DNA of 64,000 nucleotides from Paraburkholderia lacunae (GTDB lineage: Bacteria; Pseudomonadota; Gammaproteobacteria; Burkholderiales; Burkholderiaceae): positions 24,366 to 88,365 of the forward strand of contig NZ_QHKS01000028.1 of assembly GCF_003353175.1 (NCBI RefSeq), read 5' to 3'. The position numbers and the translations under genes were made by a program. Every line of letters begins with the position of its first letter. Position 1 is the first letter of the stretch. The notes beneath the pieces are model-generated. The model worked only from the letters and a program-made list of their open reading frames with translations. It had not been told where the DNA came from and ran no database searches. Below are positions 1 to 7,197 of the stretch, piece after piece.

Positions 1-74
1 TCAAGGCCACATCGTTGTACGCAAACCACCGCCACACGGATGTTCGAGTGCAGGTCTATTCCGCAGATCTTCAT
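1..74 (-). CDS. IS110-family transposase, N-terminal end (runs off window)
   Basis: Read leftward from an ATG at 72-74, the frame gives MKICGIDLHSNIRVAVV and leaves the window after about 24 codons without a stop. A GIDLHSN start is typical of the DEDD (RuvC-like) domain of IS110-group transposases, with the Asp being the first catalytic residue. A GGAGG ribosome-binding site lies a few bases upstream on the minus strand. Only the start is visible, so whether the gene is intact is unknown; the neighbouring truncated genes suggest it may be part of the same rearranged patch. Confidence 0.5.
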   Translation of the reverse strand, partial: MKICGIDLHSNIRVAVVCVQRCGL

Positions 75-172
75 GTCGGCCTCCGTCAGGTAAAAGGGGC
101 TTGTCACACCCTGACTCTACCTCCGCGCCTCTCGCCGCGACGTCGAGGCCCGCTACAGGATTATCAACGCCC

Positions 173-691
173 TCATGCGCCGTAGTTGCGCAGCCGCTCC
201 AGGTCCACCACAGTTATGCCGCCATATTCCAGCCGCACAATGCCGTCCTTCTGTAGCGTCTTGAGTGCCTGGTTGGCAACCTGTCGCGTGATGCCGGACA
301 GCAGGCCCAGTTCTTCCTGCGTGATGTCCAGGTGGTCGCCGCCGCCAGGATAGAGCACCGGGTTGAACAGCGATGCGATGCAACGTGCGAGCCGGGGCGT
401 GGCGTCGAGCAGGCGGTCGTACTCCAGCAGCGCCATAAAATGCGAGAGCCGCTCGTTCAGCTGGCGCACCAGAAAACGGTTGAAGCCCACGCTGTTCTCG
501 AGGAGCCACATGAACGTGGCCCGCTCCATGAAGGCCATGCGCGTGTCGCGCAAGGCCACGATGTCGTATCGGCGCGGCTCGTTCTTCAGTACGGTTCCCT
601 CGCCGAACCAGCCGCCCGCCGGCACGCCGGTGAAGGTGACACTGCGTCCTTCGGGCGACACCGTGCCGATCTTGATCAGCCCAGTCACCAC
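173..691 (-). pseudogene. Crp/Fnr-family regulator, 5'-truncated
   Basis: The 172 readable residues are the C-terminal two thirds of a Crp/Fnr protein: the end of the cyclic-nucleotide-binding beta-roll (residues about 1-60, with the GGWFGEG turn), the dimerisation helix (about 65-110) and a winged helix-turn-helix (about 123-155, ITQEELGLLSG then RQVANQALKTL). Family members are about 220-250 residues, so roughly the first 50-70 are missing. The coding sense continues upstream only to about 706, where it abuts an integrase fragment on the same strand. The first usable codon is an internal GTG, so this is a rearrangement remnant. It probably still encodes a DNA-binding domain but has lost part of its sensor domain. 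Confidence 0.7.
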
Positions 692-709
692 GCCGGTGAG
701 GACTTCCTT

Positions 710-1030
710 CTATTCCTCGGCATGCAGGTAGATACCCGTCGTTTCGATCGACGCGTGCCGCAGGTTCTTCTGGATGAAGCGCAGATCGGTGCCCGCGTCG
801 GCCTGGTGCGAGGCCGCGCTGTGGCGCAGCCAGTGGGTCGACGCGCGGTGCAGCGTGGCGGCGCCGACCGGGTTGGTCGATTCGATCTCATCGGCTGCGC
901 GCCGGAAGACTTCCTTGACGATCAGGTACACCGCCGCCGGCGTCAGGTAGCGCGTGGCGTCGCCGCCGATGCTCATCACCACCGGACCCTGTTCGTTGCC
1001 AGACGGCACGGACGGCAGGCCGTGAAAGAT
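710..1030 (-). pseudogene. Tyrosine recombinase (phage-type integrase), C-terminal fragment
   Basis: The frame ending at 710 carries the catalytic end of a tyrosine recombinase: the HWLRHS box (catalytic Arg), LRHAS (catalytic His) and GIYLHAEE, where the Tyr is the nucleophile. Upstream, a stretch containing LTPAAVYLIVKEVFRRA is also integrase-like. Beyond about 1030 the same open frame stops looking like protein, so the N-terminal half is gone. The stop codon lies within a few bases of the truncated Crp/Fnr gene, suggesting a deletion or recombination joined the two. Any mobile element it belonged to is no longer intact here. Confidence 0.6.
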
Positions 1031-1371
1031 CTTCGGCTCGCGGATTGCTGGCATATGCAAATGGGCCGACGGATATTTGCCGGCATTCTTTGAGCCCACG
1101 CGGATCGATCGGACCGAGTCGGTGGGGCAGGCAACGGCTGAAACTGCGGCCCGTCGTCTTGCTGCGATTGAGGGGATTTTTTGCGGGATTTCGTCGGGTG
1201 GCGCATGCGCTGTGGCAATGCGCATAGCTCGGGAAGTTGAGAACGCCACAATCGTGTTCGTCATTTGTGATCGGGGTGATCGTTACCTGTCGACAGGCGC
1301 GTTTCCAGCGTGATGGACATCGCGAGGGCTGGTCTGGCGTTTCCTGCAATCTGTTGCTTCTAGCGCAGGAG

Positions 1372-1404
1372 GGGGTTGTCGTACTTTCCATGCAAAATCT
1401 GGCG
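1372..1404 (+). repeat. 33-bp inverted repeat, left arm
   Basis: Begins GGGGTTGTCGTAC and ends CTGGCG. It is an inverted copy of 1511-1543 with a single mismatch in 33 positions. The GGGG ends face outwards, as in transposon terminal repeats, but the 5-bp flanks differ, so no target duplication is seen. No open frame lies between the arms. Confidence 0.75.
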
Positions 1405-1450
1405 GTGGCCGCGCGCAGAGCCGCTTGAAGCAAGGCTCGACCGTTCGGTA

Positions 1451-1543
1451 GCTTTCGCGCATTCAGTGATTACGCAAGTAACTGATCAGTATGGATTTTC
1501 AGGATCAAAGCGCCAGATTCTGCATGGAAAGTACGACAACCCC
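1451..1543 (-). repeat. Element-end repeat, second copy (93 bp)
   Basis: The outer 33 bp (1511-1543) form the right arm of the inverted repeat at 1372. Read on the minus strand, the full 93 bp aligns without gaps to 19037-19129, with 68 of 93 bases identical by hand count, including TTTGATCCT and TGCGCGAA blocks. This looks like one conserved end of a mobile element present in at least two diverged copies. The integrase fragment at 710-1030 is a possible former partner. Confidence 0.6.
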
Positions 1544-1649
1544 AACTCCGGAAGGGTAAAACGACACCCGAAAACCGAGTACTTTTGCGCTTTCACACGG
1601 CCTCGGTCGGTAGCTGACAGAGGCCTCGCCTCGAAAGCGGCCCCCACGG

Positions 1650-2576
1650 TCACAACCGCCTCTTTTCTGGGGCCCGGGTCTTGCCGGGATTCGCGCCACC
1701 CGGCCCCAACGACGCCACGCTTGCAGCCAACCCGCGCGTCACGGCGGCCATGCGCCCATAGTCGAGCGTCGCGGGGACATCGTGAGCGGTATGGTAGTGC
1801 GGGTTGCGCAGGTAGGCGGTGTCGGTCACCATGGCGGCCGGATAGCCGTGGAGCCAGAAGGAAGAGTGATCGCTCAAGGCGACCCCTGGCACCCACCACG
1901 GCAGCGCCGCTGCTTCGAGCGGAAAATCGGACGAGGCCTGGAACGCGTCGACGAACCATCGCAATTGGCGCGCCGAGCGAAGATTGGAGACGAAACCGAT
2001 AAAGTTGCCGCACGCCGGATAGAAGTAACGCAGCAAAGGCGGATACCTTTGGGTACCCGGCTCGTCCCGGTAGTAACCGAGCATCTCGAGCGAAAGCATC
2101 AGGCGAATGCGATCCCCGCGCAGCCGCGCGGCTCTCGCGTACCTCAGACTGCCCATGTCGCCACGGAAGAAGAACGGCGCTTCCTCGTTCACGAACGCAA
2201 CGCAGCGCACGGTGTACCGAGGCGAGAGGGACTGAAGCATGCCCGCGATCTCGAGGAGCGCGGCGACGCCGCTGGCGTTGTCATCGGCGCCAGGGCTGTT
2301 TCGCACGGTGTCGTAATGCGCGCCCAGCACAATGATTTCGTCAGACCGAACGCAGCCTTCGAGCGCAACTTCAATATTGGCACAGGGAACCCCTCGCACC
2401 TGGTAGTCCTGATGCGTCACTGCACGGCCAGACCTCGTCCACTGCTGCACGATATAGTCGGCTGCCGCGTGCAGCGCGTCCGGCCGGAACACGTTGCGTT
2501 CGCCGATGTCGTCGGCGAGAACCTTCACATGGCGTTCCAATGCCGCAGCGAGGTCCGGGACGTGCGCAGTCAGCAT
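1650..2576 (-). CDS. M28-family zinc metallopeptidase
   Basis: A 308-residue single-domain protein with the co-catalytic zinc ligands of M28 aminopeptidases: GAHYDT (His87, Asp89), GADDNASG (bridging Asp around 98), the Glu pair NEE (131-132, base and ligand), and a late His in the HYHTAHDV segment. The family hydrolyses N-terminal residues or dipeptide-like amides. No signal peptide is evident, so a cytoplasmic location is likely. The gene stands alone, transcribed away from the exporter operon at 2907; a perfect 20-bp hairpin lies in the gap. The C-terminal 15-20 residues are Pro/Gly/Lys-rich and may be an extension. Substrate cannot be told from the sequence. Confidence 0.85.
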   Translation of the reverse strand: MLTAHVPDLAAALERHVKVLADDIGERNVFRPDALHAAADYIVQQWTRSGRAVTHQDYQVRGVPCANIEVALEGCVRSDEIIVLGAHYDTVRNSPGADDNASGVAALLEIAGMLQSLSPRYTVRCVAFVNEEAPFFFRGDMGSLRYARAARLRGDRIRLMLSLEMLGYYRDEPGTQRYPPLLRYFYPACGNFIGFVSNLRSARQLRWFVDAFQASSDFPLEAAALPWWVPGVALSDHSSFWLHGYPAAMVTDTAYLRNPHYHTAHDVPATLDYGRMAAVTRGLAASVASLGPGGANPGKTRAPEKRRL

Positions 2577-2735
2577 GCGATTCTCTCCACCCGCTCATGA
2601 ACTAATACCGCCATTGAAGCAGGAAACGGCTACCAGCGAGCGTAACTCCAGGAGCGATTCATATCTCGAATGTGCGCCGCTTCGAGCGGCGACGACGAGT
2701 TTGCCCGCATTGCAATCGGCGAGTCGCTTGAGCAG

Positions 2736-2783
2736 GTCCGGGCCGAACGCCACGGCGGCGCCACCGTGGCGTTCGGCCCGGAC
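2736..2783. repeat. Perfect 20-bp inverted repeat with 8-nt loop
   Basis: Arms at 2736-2755 and 2764-2783 are perfectly complementary and GC-rich, enclosing an 8-nt loop. It sits between the divergent M28 peptidase and exporter genes. No T-tract follows, so it does not look like a classical terminator. It could be a cruciform, an operator or an attenuating leader structure. Confidence 0.8.
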
Positions 2784-2906
2784 TGGGCACGGCGCTATAC
2801 TGTGGGCCCGTTCACCGCTCCACAAGCCGGCGTGGCGATACGTCGAAGCGGCGTTCCTGTACGGCGCTCGACGAACGTGACCGCTTGCCGGTGCAAGGCC
2901 CGAAAA

Positions 2907-4112
2907 TTGGCTGATCACGATCTGGAAAGGCTGAGAATCGACCGGCCGTCGGCCGGCACTGTCCCGCGGCGGCGCAGCTGGATCCGTTACGCGGTCATCG
3001 CGCTGCTCATCGCAGCGGTGCTCGGCGTTGCCGTCAGGCTGGCCGGTCCGCCGGCGGTCGAAACGGCGACCGTGACATCCGCTTACCCGTCGCAGAGCTA
3101 CACGCTGCTCAATGCCACGGGTTACGTCGTGCCGCAGCGCAAGGCCGCGGTTGCATCGAAGGGGCAGGGCCGTCTCGAGTGGCTCGGGGTACTGGAGGGC
3201 ACCCACGTGAAAAAAGGCGAGGTGATTGCCCGGCTCGAAAGCGCGGATGTCGAGGCAGCGCTGGCCCAGGCGTTGGCGCAAGTGAAAGTGGCGCAGGCGA
3301 GTCTTGAACTGCAAGTTGCCGAGCAAAAGAACGCCGAAGCCAATCTTCGCCGCTCCGCAATACTGGCGCCCAAGGGTGCTATACCGGCAACAGAATACGA
3401 TGCCGATCTTGCCCGCTACGACAAGGCCAAGGCGTCGATCAACAACAGCAGGGCCACCATCCTGTCGGCGCAGGCCAACGCCCGTGCCGCTCAAGTCGCT
3501 GTCGATCAGACGGTGATTCGTGCGCCATTCGATGGCGTGGTGATCGAAAAGCATGCGAACGTGGGCGACAACATCACCCCCTTTTCGCAGGCATCCGACA
3601 GCAAGGGTGCGGTCGTGACGATCGCCGACATGGAAACGCTCGAAGTCGAAGCGGACGTGGCGGAGTCCAACATAGCCAGAATTAATGTGGATCAGTCGTG
3701 CGAGATCCAGCTCGACGCGCTGCCCTATCTGAGACTGGCAGGCCGGGTCTCGCGCATCGTGCCGACGGTGGACCGCTCGAAAGCGACCGTGCTGGTCAAG
3801 GTGCGTTTCGTGGATCGCGATGCGCGTGTGCTTCCGGACATGAGCGCAAAGATTGCGTTCCTCTCCAGACCGGTTCCGCCGCAAGAAAAGCAGCCCGTTG
3901 TCGCGGTGCAGCCCGCCGCGATCGTCGAGCACGAAGGCAAGAAAGTGGTCTACGTGGTCAAGGACGCCACAGTGCGGGAGGTCGCTGTCACGACGGGCGC
4001 CAGGATCGGCGAGCTCGTCGCGGTCAATGGCGTGAACCCGGGCGACACGCTCGTACTGGCTCCGAACGAGAAGATCAGGGACGGCGCCAAAGTGACTGTG
4101 GCGAAGAAATAG
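2907..4112 (+). CDS. Membrane-fusion (HlyD/MacA-type) periplasmic adaptor
   Basis: Adaptor subunit of a tripartite ABC exporter. From a TTG at 2907 the protein is 401 residues: a short basic N-terminus, one membrane anchor (about residues 20-42), a lipoyl/barrel-sandwich half (ATGYVVPQRKAAV region), a long Ala/Gln-rich alpha-helical hairpin (about 110-195), the second lipoyl half (IRAPFDGVV), and beta-barrel and membrane-proximal domains to the end. The frame is open upstream to 2670, but that part is not protein-like and overlaps the hairpin, so the downstream TTG was chosen; GTG starts further upstream are possible. The ATPase gene follows after 1 bp, indicating an operon with both permeases. 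Confidence 0.85.
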   Translation: MADHDLERLRIDRPSAGTVPRRRSWIRYAVIALLIAAVLGVAVRLAGPPAVETATVTSAYPSQSYTLLNATGYVVPQRKAAVASKGQGRLEWLGVLEGTHVKKGEVIARLESADVEAALAQALAQVKVAQASLELQVAEQKNAEANLRRSAILAPKGAIPATEYDADLARYDKAKASINNSRATILSAQANARAAQVAVDQTVIRAPFDGVVIEKHANVGDNITPFSQASDSKGAVVTIADMETLEVEADVAESNIARINVDQSCEIQLDALPYLRLAGRVSRIVPTVDRSKATVLVKVRFVDRDARVLPDMSAKIAFLSRPVPPQEKQPVVAVQPAAIVEHEGKKVVYVVKDATVREVAVTTGARIGELVAVNGVNPGDTLVLAPNEKIRDGAKVTVAKK

Positions 4113-4113
4113 C

Positions 4114-4806
4114 GTGAGTACCGCACCGCTCGTCGAAATTTGCCACGTCGCGAAATCCTACCGACGCGGAGTCCAGACCGTGCCAGTCCTGGCCAACATC
4201 TCGCTAGGAATCGGAGAGGGCGACTTCGTCGCACTGATGGGCCCGTCGGGATCGGGCAAGAGCACGCTGCTCAATCTGATTGCCGGCATCGACAGGCCGG
4301 ATAGCGGCGAGCTGCGGGTCGGAGGGCTCGACATCACGCGACTTCCGGAAGCGGCGCTGGCCGAATGGCGCGCGGCCAACGTCGGCTTCATTTTTCAGTT
4401 CTACAACCTGATGCCCGTGCTCACCGCTTTCGAGAACATCGAGCTGCCGCTGATGTTGACTCATTTGACCCGGAGAGAGCGGCGTGAGCGCGTTGGGCTG
4501 GTGCTCGACATGGTGAACCTGACCGACCGCATGCACCATTATCCTTCCGAGCTGTCCGGCGGCCAGCAGCAGCGCGTCGCCATCGCTCGCGCGCTCATCA
4601 CCGATCCGACACTGATCGTGGCAGACGAGCCGACCGGCGACCTGGACCGTGCGTCAGCGGAGGAAATTCTTTCCATGATGCAACGGCTCAACAGAGAGCT
4701 CGGCAAAACCATCATCATGGTGACCCACGACGCTCACGCTGCCGGCGCGGCGAAGGCGCTCGTGCATCTGGAGAAGGGGGAGCTGAGCGATGGAAAGATC
4801 CGTTGA
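4114..4806 (+). CDS. ABC exporter ATP-binding subunit (MacB/LolD type)
   Basis: A 230-residue nucleotide-binding subunit. It has Walker A GPSGSGKST (43-51), the Q-loop around FIFQFYNL (92-99), signature LSGGQ (147-151) and Walker B IVADEP (168-173), followed by the H-loop in MVTHD. The family energises FtsX-like permeases that act on periplasmic substrates rather than moving them through the membrane. It starts with GTG 1 bp after the adaptor stop and is followed within about 20 bp by the first permease, so the four genes form one unit. All catalytic motifs are intact. Confidence 0.92.
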   Translation: MSTAPLVEICHVAKSYRRGVQTVPVLANISLGIGEGDFVALMGPSGSGKSTLLNLIAGIDRPDSGELRVGGLDITRLPEAALAEWRAANVGFIFQFYNLMPVLTAFENIELPLMLTHLTRRERRERVGLVLDMVNLTDRMHHYPSELSGGQQQRVAIARALITDPTLIVADEPTGDLDRASAEEILSMMQRLNRELGKTIIMVTHDAHAAGAAKALVHLEKGELSDGKIR

Positions 4807-4827
4807 ACCGGGTTGTGGTGCTGCGCC

Positions 4828-5982
4828 ATGTACCTGCTGAAGCTGATCGCGAGAAACGCGCTGCGACACAAGCTGCGCACCATTCTGACCGTGGTGGGGC
4901 TGACCATCGCGGTGCTAGCCTACGGGTTGCTGCACACGGTGGTGGACGCCTGGTATGCGGGGGCCGCCGCAGCCTCGAATGCACGGCTCGTGACACGCAA
5001 CGCCATCTCGCTCGTCTTCCCCTTGCCTCTAAGCTATGAAAACCGTATCCGGGGCGTCGACGGGGTGACACTGGTGGCTCGTTCCAACTGGTTCGGGGGC
5101 ATCTATCGCGAGCCCAGGAACTTCTTTGCGCAGTTCGCGGTATCGGACAACTATCTCGACCTGTACCCGGAGTTCGTACTGCCGGCGCAACAGCGCTCCG
5201 ATTACCAGCGTGATCGCAAGGGGTGCCTCGTGGGACGGCAACTCGCGAGCCAGTTCGGATTCAAGTTGGGCGATGTGATTCCGATTAAAGGCACGATTTA
5301 CCCCGGCACCTGGGAATTCGTCGTTCGCGGCATTCTGGACGGACGGGACGAAACGACGATCACGCGTCAGTTGCTGTTCCACTGGGAATACCTGAACGAA
5401 ACCGTGCGCAAGACGACGCCCAGGCAAGCGGATCAAGTCGGTGTCTACGTTCTGGGCATCTCGAACCCGGATGATGCCGCCGCGATTTCGCGCAGTGTGG
5501 ATAGCGTCTTCAAGAACTCGCTGGCTGAGACCCTCACCGAAACCGAGCAGGCGTTTCAGCTTGGCTTCGTTGCCATGTCGAATCAGATCATTGCGGCGAT
5601 TCGCGTCGTGTCGTATGTGGTGATCGTGATCATCATGGCAGTGATGGCCAATGCAATGGCCATGAGTGCGCGCGAGCGTACGGTCGAGTACGCAACGCTC
5701 AAGGCGCTCGGCTTCGGGCCCACGTTTCTGGCGTTGCTGGTTTTCGGGGAGTCGATCGCGATCTGCGCGATCGGCGGCAGCCTCGGCATTCTCGCCACGC
5801 CGCCGGCGGCGAGCCTGTTCAAGCAAGCTACGGGCGGCGTGTTCCCCGTTTTTAATGTATCCATCGAAACGATCGAGCTGCAGGCAGCATGCGCGCTCGC
5901 CGTCGGATTCGCCGCCGCCATCGTACCGGCGTTGCACGCGGCGCGGGTTCGTATTGTCGAAGGCCTGCGGGCAATCGGTTAG
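4828..5982 (+). CDS. ABC exporter permease (FtsX/MacB type), first copy
   Basis: A 384-residue permease with the FtsX/MacB layout: one N-terminal membrane helix (about 15-38, LRTILTVVGLTIAVLAYGL), a large periplasmic domain (about 45-250), then three C-terminal helices. The last segments carry the EYATLKALGFGP coupling-helix motif and end ARVRIVEGLRAIG, typical of the family. The ATG at 4828 (MYLLKLIARN) is chosen over a GTG 15 bases upstream because it fits family N-termini. The second permease follows directly, suggesting a heterodimeric channel-like unit. Substrate is unknown. Confidence 0.87.
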   Translation: MYLLKLIARNALRHKLRTILTVVGLTIAVLAYGLLHTVVDAWYAGAAAASNARLVTRNAISLVFPLPLSYENRIRGVDGVTLVARSNWFGGIYREPRNFFAQFAVSDNYLDLYPEFVLPAQQRSDYQRDRKGCLVGRQLASQFGFKLGDVIPIKGTIYPGTWEFVVRGILDGRDETTITRQLLFHWEYLNETVRKTTPRQADQVGVYVLGISNPDDAAAISRSVDSVFKNSLAETLTETEQAFQLGFVAMSNQIIAAIRVVSYVVIVIIMAVMANAMAMSARERTVEYATLKALGFGPTFLALLVFGESIAICAIGGSLGILATPPAASLFKQATGGVFPVFNVSIETIELQAACALAVGFAAAIVPALHAARVRIVEGLRAIG

Positions 5983-5990
5983 AGGTTCTT

Positions 5991-7157
5991 GTGGCGATTC
6001 CGCTTGCTTACATCGCGCGCAACCTGTGGACACGCCGGCTGACCACGATGCTCACAGCCGGGGGGCTGGCGCTGGTTGTGTTCGTGTTCGCCACGGTGCT
6101 GATGCTCGACGCGGGCCTCAAGAAGACACTCGTGTCCACCGGCGAACGCGACAACGTGGTGGTGATCCGCAAGGGTGCGGAAACCGAGGTGCAGAGCGCG
6201 ATCGACCGCAACCAGGCAAGCATCATGGAAATGCATCCGTCGGTGGCCATCGGCGAGGACGGGCGGCCACTGGCGTCGAAAGAAGCCGTGGTGCTCATCT
6301 CGCTCGTGAAGAGCGGCTCGAACAAACCGTCGAACGTGGTCATTCGCGGGGTCTCGCCGACGGGCCCGGGCTTGCGTCCACAGGTGAAGCTGGTGGCGGG
6401 ACGCATGTTCAAAGCCGGGTCGTCCGAGATCATTGTCGGGAGCAGCGTTGCGAAGGGCTTCAGCGGGACGCAGATCGGCGAGCATTTGCGTTTTGCCCAG
6501 CGTGACTGGACCGTTGTCGGAACCTTTGACGCAGGCGGCAGCGGCTTCGACTCGGAAATCTGGGGCGATGTGGACCAGCTCATGCAGTCGTTTCGCCGCA
6601 CCAGTTACTCGTCGATGGTGGTGCGCCTCGCGCAGACACATCTCTTCGACCGTTTCAAGACAGACATCGATGTCGACCCACGGCTTGCCGACGAAGCGAA
6701 ACGTGAGCAGGCGTTCTATAGCGATCAATCGAAGGCGCTATCGACGTTCATCAACATTCTGGGCTTTACGCTATCGATGATTTTTTCGATCGCTGCGATG
6801 ATCGGCGCGATGATCACGATGTATGCGTCGGTGGCCAACCGGGTTGCGGAAATCGGCACCTTGCGCGCACTGGGTTTCAAACGCGTCAACGTGCTCGCCG
6901 CGTTTCTCGTCGAGGCCATGCTGCTCGGCCTCGTGGGGGGGACGGCCGGGCTTGGCTGCGCGGCGTTGATGCAGTTCGCCTCATTTTCCACCACCAACTT
7001 CCAGACCTTTGCCGACCTTTCGTTCCGCTTCATTCTCACCTCGGCAATCGTGGTGAAAACGCTTGCGTTCTCGGTAGCAATGGGTCTCATCGGCGGGTTC
7101 CTTCCTGCCATGCGTGCAGCGCGCATGAACATCGTCGATGCGCTGCGTGCACGCTGA
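5991..7157 (+). CDS. ABC exporter permease (FtsX/MacB type), second copy
   Basis: A 388-residue FtsX/MacB permease: N-terminal helix (about 17-40, TTMLTAGGLALVVFVFATVL), periplasmic domain, then three helices containing the EIGTLRALGFKR coupling motif and the ending ARMNIVDALRAR. The start is a GTG at 5991 preceded by AGAGGT, 8 bp after the first permease. An in-frame extension to 5889 overlaps that gene and is Arg-rich, so it was rejected. Two non-identical permeases with one ATPase and one adaptor are expected to form a heteromeric exporter, for instance for a lipid, peptide or hydrophobic toxin. This is the last gene of the unit. Confidence 0.87.
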   Translation: MAIPLAYIARNLWTRRLTTMLTAGGLALVVFVFATVLMLDAGLKKTLVSTGERDNVVVIRKGAETEVQSAIDRNQASIMEMHPSVAIGEDGRPLASKEAVVLISLVKSGSNKPSNVVIRGVSPTGPGLRPQVKLVAGRMFKAGSSEIIVGSSVAKGFSGTQIGEHLRFAQRDWTVVGTFDAGGSGFDSEIWGDVDQLMQSFRRTSYSSMVVRLAQTHLFDRFKTDIDVDPRLADEAKREQAFYSDQSKALSTFINILGFTLSMIFSIAAMIGAMITMYASVANRVAEIGTLRALGFKRVNVLAAFLVEAMLLGLVGGTAGLGCAALMQFASFSTTNFQTFADLSFRFILTSAIVVKTLAFSVAMGLIGGFLPAMRAARMNIVDALRAR

Positions 7158-7168
7158 AGGCGGGCGCC

Positions 7169-7191
7169 CCCTGCAACCGGCTCGTGCAGGG
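7169..7191 (+). terminator. Possible hairpin between convergent genes
   Basis: CCCTGCA (7169-7175) and TGCAGGG (7185-7191) pair around a 9-nt loop, between the convergent exporter operon and the YyaL-like gene. There is no U-tract, so an intrinsic terminator role is only tentative. Confidence 0.3.
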
Positions 7192-7197
7192 CTGCCG

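Noticed and set aside
332..1093. Long plus-strand open frame over Crp/Fnr and integrase remnants
   Set aside because: His/Arg/Gln-rich shadow of the minus-strand genes; no domain signature.
2670..2906. N-terminal extension of the adaptor gene
   Set aside because: The extension crosses the 20-bp hairpin and is not protein-like; family members start near the membrane anchor.
2595..3932. 445-codon minus-strand frame opposite the adaptor gene
   Set aside because: Antisense shadow of a clear membrane-fusion protein; composition is His/Arg-rich without motifs.
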